Notes under the pieces: generated by a model
Told to the model about the DNA's origin: nothing
The model's input: the letters and a program-made list of their open reading frames with translations, nothing else
The model's database searches: none
Made by a program: the position numbers and the translations under genes
In this document: positions 56,350 through 64,000 of the stretch, in pieces
How the letters are laid out: the number at the start of each line of letters is the position of its first letter
How positions within the stretch are numbered: the first letter of the stretch is position 1
Source: Amoebophrya sp. A120
Taxonomy: Eukaryota; Sar; Dinophyceae; Syndiniales; Amoebophryaceae
Direction of reading: 5' to 3'
Length of the DNA: 64,000 bases
NCBI GenBank assembly: GCA_905178155.1
Contig: CAJINV010000018.1
Location: 378,479-442,478, forward strand

Positions 56350-59300
56350 TTACAAAATCATTGGCGTCGGCAGGAAGGGTCCGTGCCGCCACAAGGCCAT
56401 CGGCGACGCCGCGTGAGATGCTAGCTCGTTGTGGTTGGTTATCAAGTGCAAAAATGTCTGGGTCTGAAAACCTGTGATGCTGAATTGAGCATGATTGAAG
56501 CGCTTGCAATGGCAGCCAAGCATGACAAGTTTTGGGACGCCTGCTTATGCCTAGAACGCATCACAAATTGCGTTTTTGCATGACAAAGGAAGTGGAACAA
56601 GCCCCTCTCTTGCTGCTCATGCAACAAAAATTTTCCAGGAATGCAAGACACGCATCACAAGTTCCACTGTTCCAGACCGAGACATATTTGCATTTGATAT
56701 TGGTCACGTGCGTGGAGGTCCCGAAATTTTCCACAGAGTCCTGGTAGAGGAGACTGGTGTCATCGTCGTCGAACCCGGGGAAGGTCAGGTCCGATTGTTG
56801 CCCTCCCGCAGCAGCGCCGTAGTTCTTCTTCGCCACCGCGGCGGAGAGCGAAATGCTCTTCACGACGTTAATGCTGTTTTTGGCCGGCACAGAAGATTTT
56901 TGAACCAGGGTGGATGAAACAGACGACTTCTTGGAAGAAGCAGTATGGACCTTCTTGTGGCGCGAAGATGTAGCTGTGTGTTTCATCTTCATCTCCTTCG
57001 CCCGCAGCTTCTCGTGCATTTTATCAAAGTGAAAAAAGCCCCCACCCCATATCAAAACGAAACTTCTGATGCTGGATTTGCGTACACAAATCAGATTTGT
57101 CTTGCAGTAGGGGACTGCAGGCCGATATCATGCCAGTGCGCAGAGGTTTTGGCCTAGGCGCTTAGCATGGGGAACGCCTATGCTGTAGGACCAACAGCAT
57201 TACAAACCGCCAGCATAATGGGGCGGAGCGGATGCCGTTGCTTTCTTGCAAGACAGACACGATTTGTGNNNNNNNNNNNNNNNNNNNNNNNNNNNNNNNN
57301 NNNNNNNNNNNNNNNNNNNNNNNNNNNNNNNNNNNNNNNNNNNNNNNNNNNNNNNNNNNNNNNNNNNNNNNNNNNNNNNNNNNNNNNNNNNNNNNNNNNN
57401 NNNNNNNNNNNNNNNNNNNNNNNNNNNNNNNNNNNNNNNNNNNNNNNNNNNNNNNNNNNNNNNNNNNNNNNNNNNNNNNNNNNNNNNNNNNNNNNNNNNN
57501 NNNNNNNNNNNNNNNNNNNNNNNNNNNNNNNNNNNNNNNNNNNNNNNNNNNNNNNNNNNNNNNNNNNNNNNNNNNNNNNNNNNNNNNNNNNNNNNNNNNN
57601 NNNNNNNNNNNNNNNNNNNNNNNNNNNNNNNNNNNNNNNNNNNNNNNNNNNNNNNNNNNNNNNNNNNNNNNNNNNNNNNNNNNNNNNNNNNNNNNNNNNN
57701 NNNNNNNNNNNNNNNNNNNNNNNNNNNNNNNNNNNNNNNNNNNNNNNNNNNNNNNNNNNNNNNNNNNNNNNNNNNNNNNNNNNNNNNNNNNNNNNNNNNN
57801 NNNNNNNNNNNNNNNNNNNNNNNNNNNNNNNNNNNNNNNNNNNNNNNNNNNNNNNNNNNNNNNNNNNNNNNNNNNNNNNNNNNNNNNNNNNNNNNNNNNN
57901 NNNNNNNNNNNNNNNNNNNNNNNNNNNNNNNNNNNNNNNNNNNNNNNNNNNNNNNNNNNCCCTCTTTTTGACCTCTCTGCACCCTCTGTGCCACTTAGGC
58001 GGCGCCTAAGGGTGGGCGCTTACTGCGGGCCTTATTCGCGCACCCTCTCGCGGACCCTCTCGAACGGGGTCCCGCGCCACCTCTCCACCTCTGTCGACCT
58101 CTTTTCTACCTCTGTCGACCTCTTTTTTACCTCTCGGCCACCTCTCTGGGACCCTCTGTCTACCTCTTTTTTCGCATGAATATAATGTATAGTAATCGCA
58201 ATACAAATTTCCGTAGCATTAGAAATGGAATCTGTAATGCGGATTTGCCTCAAGAAAAAGATTTGTAATGCATGACTGCGAAGATTACTACGTACGAGTA
58301 CGATACTTTTGCACAGGATACTCTTCGTCCTTTGCCAAAATGTCGTAGATGCTCGCCGCCAGTTTCTCCTCTTCCTTTTTCGACACGAACTGGTTCTCGC
58401 TTTGCAAAAACTCCTTTGACTTCACGGATTGGAGAAGATTGTCGGCGTATTTTTCTTGCTCCTTCTCCATGAAGGCATGTTGTTGTCCTTGTTCTTGATG
58501 ACCAGGTGCAGCAGCCGCGTTTGTGAAGGAGATGCGATTTTTCTTCTTGGCCAAAAACCCCTGCTGATCAACATGAGTGTGCGAAACCACGGACTTCACA
58601 ACATCCCGGACCGTCATCGAATCAGAAGCGGCACTCTTCTGCTGGGCAGAAGAAGTACTGGTGTGCGCGGCGGTCGGTTGCGTCTTGGAAGTAGTAGCTC
58701 CCGTAGTAGAAGACTTCTGCGCAGGGTCGTTCTTCATCTCGCGCACCTCCGTCACATAGTTGACGACCGGCGGGAGACCAGCAGTGTTCATTCTCGACGC
58801 ACCAGAGGCGTTCGCCAGGAAGTTGCGGCCTTTGGAAGAAGCACCAGAGTGGTCGCTCCCGCCGACCTTCTTCTCCACGACTTTCTTCTTTGCAAAATCG
58901 GTTTCATGGTTCGCTTTGGCAAAGCCGACCTGCAGACCGTCGCGATCGAAGACGGTGAAAAAGGCGCGAATGAAGACGTCGCCCAAGATCCAGGCCGGCT
59001 TTCCCATCTGCGTCTTGGGCTCTTCGTACCTTATGTATAGTGTGGTTTAGGGTTTAGGCTTCGGAGAGTTCTGAAGTAGATGACACCGTGATAGTATGTG
59101 GATAGGATTTCTTCAAGATACGAATATAGAAGATTTGCTTGAAAACAGGCTTGAAATAATGACATCATGACAAAAAACTACACTCCTCATAGTACTACCC
59201 GAATTCCATGTCCGCGGGCATAATCCCGAGGGCGCAGTTGGTCCGCTTCCCTTTGTGATCGAACTTATCCAAGAAAAAAACTGCGTTAGTGTAACTATCT

Positions 59301-62300
59301 TCGGCTGGTGACAGCATCACAAATTTGCTCTGTCTACATGATGTCATGCGTGGTTTGTAAGGGAAAACACACATGAGCAGAGGACTGCGCGGCTGTCTGG
59401 CATGACAGGTGTAACTTTGTTGCATGTTCTGCATCACAGATTTACACTTACACAGTTTTTTTCTTGCATAAAACTCTTCCATCATGTATTCTTTCGGGGT
59501 CAGGTCCAGCTCGTAGTTCTCTCCCTTGTCATCCCGGAAAATGTATCCTGTGCAAAAGTATCGTACTCGTGATCTTGCAATCACGCATTACAAATCTTTT
59601 TGCTAAGGTAAATCAGCATTACAAATCTTATTTTTCATGCTGAGGAAATTTGTAATGCATTTATACGAGCACGATACTTTTGCAATTCATAAAATGAAGG
59701 TCAGAGGTTTCAAGTTGTTGAATCCGTTACAGTCGTCTTCCACGCCGAGCACACTGATCATGTCCTTCACATTCGATTTATGAAATGCAAATATGTCTGG
59801 GTCTGGAAGAATGCAAGTCTGTCATGCTTGGCCGACAAGACAGAAAAGTCTGTCATGCTTGGCGCGCTATGGTGCCACTTGTTTGTCATGCACAAGGGCC
59901 ATTTGTCATGCGGCTCACGCTAGACATAGCCGCTCAGAAACTTGTCATGCGCGGCCCCCGAATACAGGCTGCGCATCATTCGGACATTAGCATCACAACT
60001 TTCCAGACCCAGACATATTTGCATGTGATACGATTCCGGAGCGGTGATCAAGCTGGTACCCGTGTCAATCAGCGCGGTGCACCCCTTCTTCGGGCAGAAC
60101 CCTATCAAATGCAAATATGTCTTGGTCCTCTGGAAGATCCCGAGATTTGTCATGCAGTTTATCCAAGCTCCACCAAGCGGCCTGGAATGCAGGTTGTAGC
60201 ATCACAGGATCTGCAGCCCCTTGGTGATCGATGCCTGCTCTGCATGAGAAATGCCCTCTAGCATGGGCACCTCTTGCAAGTCACGCAACACAAATTTTTG
60301 TACGATCCGCAACATGCATCACAAGTTCCCATCCTTCGAGACCCACACATATTTGCAATGCATAAACCCGAAGGGACTGTCATGTGCCTTCACGTCGACG
60401 AGATCGATGGTCCAACGAGATTTCATGGTCACCGGCGACCACTGCATCTTAGTGGCGCCCTTGTCACCGCCGAGGATCTTGTCGGGATCGACCTGATAAT
60501 AAACGGGAAGTGGAGATTGTGATGGCTTGGTGCGTTATTTCCGATGCCGAACCATCAAGATGACGAAGACCAACATGCAAGGGCACAGCAACAATCAATG
60601 ATGCATGTCTGGCTCAGTGATAAATGTAAGAACATGCACACTTCTGCATCTTCCCCCGCGATCGAAGGATCAGGATGGGAATGGGTGTTGATGTACAACC
60701 TGTGAGAAATAAAACAAAACCTGTTTATTTACCTTCCCAATCGTCATGTAGCCGGGCTTGGTCGGGTCCCCGCTGAAATAAAAGCCGTACTGGTTGTGCT
60801 CGATCAACTTTTTATCCAGCATGTTGTCCAGCACCGGGCGGTGGAAATTCCGTTTGTTCTGGTAGTATCCTGTACAAAAGCATCGTATTCGTATTTTGCA
60901 GTCATGCATTACAAATCTTTTTGTCAAGTCAAATCCGCATTACAAATTTATCTGTTTCTCAGGCTGAGAAAATTTGTAATGCATTTATACGAGTACGATA
61001 CTTATTTGCAATGCATAGGTAGTGATTCATATCCAATCCCAGCCCGAGAATCCCGTCCATTATCCCATGCAAAAACGTCCCCACCTCCCCATAGTTGTAA
61101 TGCAAGTCTGCATGCAGCTGCAAATATTTCTCATGCGGAGCCCCATAAGAAGCATTCTCGAGCCGTGTTTCGGAATTTGTGATGCTCCAAGCAGCATAAC
61201 AGGCTAGATCTGTGATGCTGTTGAACTAGCCAAATAGGACTACACTACACGGCCAAGTCTGTCATGCGCAACAAACAAAGCTGGGAGATTTGTCTAGCAG
61301 ATTTCCCAGCCTGAGTATGGGGCGGGGACATTTTTACTCAGGATACCCATCGGAGATTCCTTGAAGGGAAAATCCGTTTCCCGCAGCGTCACGCCCACGC
61401 CCTGCCAGGGCACCTCGATGTCGCCCAGCTTCACGTGGTCGGTTCCCCACTGCTATCAAGTGTAAAAATGTCTGGGTCTGGAAGAGTGCAACTTGTCATG
61501 CTAAGTAAATCTGAAGCATGCAAAAATCTGCGTTGCAGGATTACCAAAAGTCGTCCAGTTTTGACCAAGTCGGGAGGCAGTTTCTCATGCAGGATAGGCA
61601 TGAGAAGGATCGCACAGAATCTGTCATGCTAGGTCCTGCATTCCAGACCTCATGGGTCATGGAAAAGCTGCATGACAAATCGCGCATTCTTCCAGACCCA
61701 GACATTTTTACATTTGATAACTGCGCGCGGACGGCGCCCGTGCCGTAGAACAGATCGTGGCGGGTGCCGGTCGTGCGAAAAGTCTTCGATTATCAACTGC
61801 AAAAGTGTCTGGGTCTGGAAGATTGCCAGGCTTGTCATGCATATTTTGAATGACCCATGATGTCTGTGATGCATGCCCTAGCATCACAGATTTCTAGCGG
61901 ACTTTGTGATGGTGCCTCTACCGCATGAGAAATGCCCTCTCCACGTAGCACAAACTGGAGTCCTTTTGCTGGTCATGCAATACAGACTTTTTTAGAATCC
62001 AGAGACAGCATTACCAAATATAGCCGCTGGGGCGGGGGTAGTGAGGTCGTGGGCGTTTTTTTGCCGACCGCAGCCTTGGCCGCGGCTTTGCTTTTTATGG
62101 GTTCGTCATACCTCCGTGAGTAACGTTATGCCGCACGGTATGATGGCCACTTGGGAAACGTTGCAAATTTTGGCACATTTCCAAAATTACTTTCCGAAAG
62201 CCAGCCCCGATGCTATGGGGCCGATCCGGGTGCCACGGGGGCCGCCCAGAAAGCGAAGAAAAACCGGGCCCATAGCATGCGGATTGGCTTTGCGCGTCTG

Positions 62301-63333
62301 GCGCGCTTTTTATTTTTCGCGTTTTTATTTTTCACGCCGGCGCTTTTTGCAAAGCTTCCCAGGCTCTAAAACCGGCGAAAAGGCGGCCGCTTTCGCGGCC
62401 GCCCAAAATGCTCCGAAATCGCGGCCGTGCCAAGCTGTTTCGCTGTTCTGATTTTGGGCGCGTTTTTTGCGCGCCCTTTTTTGGGCGCCCCAAATCGCCA
62501 GAAACTAAGGCGGCGGGCGCCTCAGAAGGGCGCCCCTTTTGCCGGCTCCCCTGCGTCGTTTTATCAAGTGCGAATCGATAGTTTTCGACCGGGCTTGTTT
62601 GCCGCAAACGCCCCGGCCGCTCGATAAGTGAAAACTTTTTATGCTCAAAAACACTTCCGGCCGCTTGAAGACTGCCGGTCGTTTTTCACGGGAGGTGTCA
62701 AAAAAACTCCCTGGTTAGAACCGTTCGGTGACCTCACTACATACAAGTTTAGAATCTTCCAGACCCAGACACTTTTACATTTGATATCGATTTCCAGGGC
62801 GCAAAAGCCTTGTGGTTCTTGCAGCACGCATCCGGACAGAGCTTGCCGGGAACCTTTAAATCATTTTTTTTTCGCTATGTATACATCAACATGCCCACCA
62901 AGAGTAGTCGAGTACAATTGGTTGTTCCTCCTTCATCCTGATACGTTATTCTCAGGTAAAGACATTGTTCTCAAACTCAAAGATGTAAACGGTACTGTAC
63001 GACACGCATGAGAAATCTATTTTTCTGTACCCACAAATCGTTGCTGCCCGTGTCGAAGACGACAGTGAAGTTTTGCGGCGGAGTCCCAATCTCGATGTCG
63101 CCGTAGAACATCATGTTGTCTTGGTTCATCATCTCAATCTCCTGCGGCGTTGCGCGTCCCTTCTGCGCCCGCTGCACAACGGAAACGGTTGCCTGCGAGC
63201 GCTCGCGGTTCGTCGGCCGCAACTCAATTTGCGTGGACAACGCATGCGCTCCTTGGAAGAGGGTCGTTTGATGTTGCGCTGTCAAGAGATAAACAGCGCC
63301 AAAAATAGCTCGAGTGGAAAGTTTACTCAACAT
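56350..63333 (-). CDS. Pepsin-family (A1) aspartic protease, secreted, with long C-terminal extension
   Basis: An endopeptidase of the pepsin/cathepsin D fold. ATG at 63,333 starts a signal peptide ([20 protein letters not shown]); an upstream in-frame region lacks signal character. Visible in order: propeptide-like segment, [20 protein letters not shown] with the first catalytic Asp at about residue 94, the Cys pair segment [20 protein letters not shown], flap Tyr in [34 protein letters not shown], second catalytic motif [15 protein letters not shown], and [20 protein letters not shown]. Exons: 63,031-63,333; 62,787-62,853; 61,720-61,790; 61,346-61,453; 61,018-61,060; 60,733-60,865; 60,365-60,492; 60,031-60,102; 59,692-59,778; 59,471-59,543; 59,199-59,265; 58,321-59,029; (gap); 56,700-57,021; 56,350-56,439, with TAA at 56,350-56,352. 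The roughly 350-residue tail after [11 protein letters not shown] is Ser/Ala/Lys-rich and unlike the family. Both Asp residues and the flap are intact, so an active enzyme is expected. Confidence 0.88.
56440..56699. mobile_element. Introner-like element, family A
   Basis: 260 bp, exact duplication TTGGT; last intron of the protease gene ([18 protein letters not shown]). Confidence 0.9.
57022..57268. mobile_element. Introner-like element, family D, truncated by gap
   Basis: Left 247 bp only. Confidence 0.85.
57269..57959. other. Assembly gap (691 N)
   Basis: Hides the right end of a family D element and most of a nested family B element, and possibly one exon of the protease tail. Confidence 0.99.
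57960..58196. repeat. Inverse copy of the 13.68-kb nested insertion
   Basis: Reverse complement of about 13,673-13,909, practically identical over some 235 bp. Confidence 0.9.
57960..58320. mobile_element. Introner-like element, family B, with nested insertion, truncated by gap
   Basis: Right arm of a family B element (58,191-58,320) preceded by the inverse copy of the 13,680 minisatellite insertion. Confidence 0.85.
59030..59198 (-). other. Canonical GT-AG intron of the aspartic protease
   Basis: Donor GTAGTA after GAATTCGG and acceptor ACATAAG before GTACGAAG, 169 nt; joins PADMEFG to [17 protein letters not shown]. It contains two telomere-like units at 59,045-59,057. Confidence 0.85.
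59045..59057 (+). repeat. Telomere-like TTTAGGGTTTAGG
   Basis: Two adjoining TTTAGGG-type units inside the last GT-AG intron of the protease gene. Confidence 0.6.
59266..59470. mobile_element. Introner-like element, family H
   Basis: 205 bp; flanks GAACT and AAACT; joins YMMEEF to DHKGKRTNC. Confidence 0.9.
59544..59691. mobile_element. Introner-like element, family B
   Basis: 148 bp, exact duplication AAATG; joins LKPLTFI to FRDDKGENY. Confidence 0.94.
59779..60030. mobile_element. Introner-like element, family A
   Basis: 252 bp, exact duplication CGATT; joins SLITAPES to NVKDMI. Confidence 0.94.
60103..60364. mobile_element. Introner-like element, family A
   Basis: 262 bp, exact duplication AACCC; joins HDSPFGF to [13 protein letters not shown]. 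Confidence 0.94.
60493..60732 (-). other. Canonical GT-AG intron of the aspartic protease
   Basis: Donor GTAAAT after GGGAAG and acceptor TTATTATCAG before GTCGATCCC, 240 nt; joins GYMTIGK to VDPDKILGG in frame. Confidence 0.88.
60866..61017. mobile_element. Introner-like element, family B
   Basis: 152 bp, exact duplication GGTAG; joins GLDMNHY to QNKRNFH. Confidence 0.94.
61061..61345. mobile_element. Introner-like element, family C
   Basis: 285 bp; flanks TCCAT and CCCAT; joins FKESPM to DGILGLG. Confidence 0.92.
61454..61719. mobile_element. Introner-like element, family A, inverted interior
   Basis: 266 bp, exact duplication ACTGC; joins GTGAVRAQ to WGTDHVKLG. Confidence 0.94.
62382..62403. 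other. Perfect hairpin
   Basis: Nine-bp stem GGCGGCCGC with TTTC loop. Confidence 0.85.
62456..62476. other. Hairpin
   Basis: Seven-bp stem GGGCGCG/CGCGCCC with T-rich loop. Confidence 0.75.
62854..63030 (-). other. Canonical GT-AG intron 1 of the aspartic protease
   Basis: The coding strand reads GATTTGTGG then GTACAG at the 5' end and TTTAAAG before GTTCCC at the 3' end; 177 nt. Splicing joins FDTGSNDLW to VPGKLC, exactly the family pattern. No inverted terminal repeat or flanking duplication. Confidence 0.88.
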
Positions 63334-63409
63334 TTTGTTTATGATTTTTGCAAAATCTTTATGTTTAAAAATCAGGTTCTTCAGGGTAGAAGTCAATTTC
63401 AGTAATCAA

Positions 63410-63564
63410 GTGAGGAAACAGAAGCAGCAATAGCTGGTATCAAACAGAAACTTTCGGAAAAGGAAAGAAGAGAAAAGAATCGCCTCGTCGAGCAGGAAGA
63501 GAAAACTCAGAAAGCAATCCCCTTCAAGCAAGACGAAGGCGTCGTCTTCTGTAGGTGGTAAAAT
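63410..63564 (+). other. Purine-rich block upstream of the protease gene
   Basis: All three plus frames are nearly open because of the purine bias; the best (63,438 onward) reads KRKEEKRIASSSRKRKLRKQ and SPSSSKTKASSSVGGKIV then stop once the adjacent element is removed. This could be the end of a divergent gene or only low-complexity leader DNA. Confidence 0.25.
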
Positions 63565-63843
63565 TATCCTGAGTAAAAACGTACCCACACCAGAGTTGTA
63601 ATGCAGATTTGCAAAGACAGGAAGACTTGTAACGCGCATCCCCATGAGAGCCATTCCCAATTGTGTTTTGGAATTTGTGATGCTGTGAACAGGATGAGCA
63701 GATGAATCTGTGATGCGGCTGCACTTGCTAACCTGCACCACACTGCATAGTGAAACTTGTCATGCGTGACTCACAAAACTCCTAGGTTTGTGTTGCAAAA
63801 TCCTCATCCTGACTCTGGTGTGGGTACGTTTTTACTCAGGATA
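63565..63843. mobile_element. Introner-like element, family C', upstream of the protease gene
   Basis: 279 bp, exact duplication AAAAT; the only clear copy outside the three gene models. Confidence 0.92.
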
Positions 63844-64000
63844 AAAATTGTATGATAGTCACAAAGTAGAGCACGAGCACAAGTTCGTTCGTAGACAAAA
63901 CAATCAAAATTAGGAGAATAAGCTCAAGGATAATTCTGAAGAACAGCTCGAGTTGTTGTAAGTAGATAGTTCTCCTCCTCGTCTGTGCAAGGAGTTGAAA

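Larger units (their letters stand above)
62022..62745. mobile_element. Nested GC-rich insertion with short TIR
   Basis: Ends carry GTAGTGAGGTC and its complement (62,038-62,048 and about 62,732-62,742). The interior holds strong hairpins and no coding signal. Confidence 0.7.
61791..62786. mobile_element. Introner-like element, family A, with nested insertion
   Basis: 996 bp in all, exact duplication TCGAT; joins KAFAPWKS to [11 protein letters not shown]. The last 45 bp of the ordinary element are separated by a GC-rich insertion. Confidence 0.9.

Noticed and set aside
274-61874. Dozens of small reading frames with shared peptides such as [16 protein letters not shown] or FQTQTFLHL
   Set aside because: These are translations of the family A TIR in different frames, not a protein family.

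Overview
The window looks like a gene-dense nuclear contig of an alveolate, most like the parasitic dinoflagellate group Syndiniales (Amoebophrya). The basis is the extreme load of short inverted-repeat introner-like elements, whose excision leaves intact reading frames without GT-AG ends (introner elements with inverted repeats and non-canonical introns have been reported for Amoebophrya), plus TTTAGGG-type telomere-like motifs and an alveolate-style secreted aspartic protease. The assignment is inference; no rRNA, tRNA or organellar marker is present.

Layout: every convincing gene is on the minus strand. (1) Positions 1 to about 45,378 hold one huge gene, open at the left edge: 97 visible exons (about 19.3 kb of coding sequence, about 6,400 codons) interrupted by 97 introner-like elements; no family recognised. 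(2) 45,666-53,393 holds a second gene of about 1,780 codons with a hydrophobic N-terminal signal/anchor, long disordered Ala/Ser/Glu-rich parts and coiled coils; it has only three introner-like insertions, one 1.3-kb element and one probable GT-AG intron. It may be the 5' part of gene 1, but an in-frame stop separates them. (3) 53,394-56,349 is AT-richer intergenic DNA without introners. (4) 56,350-63,333 is a pepsin-family (A1) aspartic protease with signal peptide, both catalytic Asp motifs and a long C-terminal extension; it mixes three canonical GT-AG introns with at least ten introner-like elements. (5) 63,334-64,000 is upstream DNA with one more element.

Introner-like elements: I count 113 (about 46% of the window by my estimate). 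Each has perfect or near-perfect terminal inverted repeats (TIRs), begins TAT(C/G) and ends (G/C)ATA, and most are flanked by a 5-bp direct duplication (about 75 exact, about 30 with one or two mismatches). Removing the element plus one duplication copy restores the reading frame every time I tested it. Families by left TIR: A TATCAAATGNAAAAATGTCT (44 copies, about 260 bp); B TATCCTGTGCAAAAGTATCG (18, about 152 bp); C TATCCTGTGTAAAAACGTCC, with subfamily C' TATCCTGAGTAAAAACGTAC (14, about 280 bp); D TATCAAAAGGAAAAATCCCC (10, about 322 bp); E TATCGCAAGAAAAAAGTGTT (5, about 211 bp); F TATCACACAGAAAAAAGCNG (6, about 173 bp); G TATGGCGCTCTCAACTGTTA and G' TATGACCTGCTCAGGTGTTA (6, about 250 bp); H TATCCAAGAAAAAAACNNTG (3, about 210 bp); I TATGGATGTGTCAGGATTGA (3, about 308 bp); J TATGAGGGTGCACAACTCCC (2); K TATCCAGGGAAAAACACCAT (1); L, a 1.3-kb GC-rich element (1). 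No transposase is encoded here, so the elements are non-autonomous. Element coordinates below exclude the flanking duplication. Several elements carry nested insertions, and two assembly gaps fall inside element clusters.
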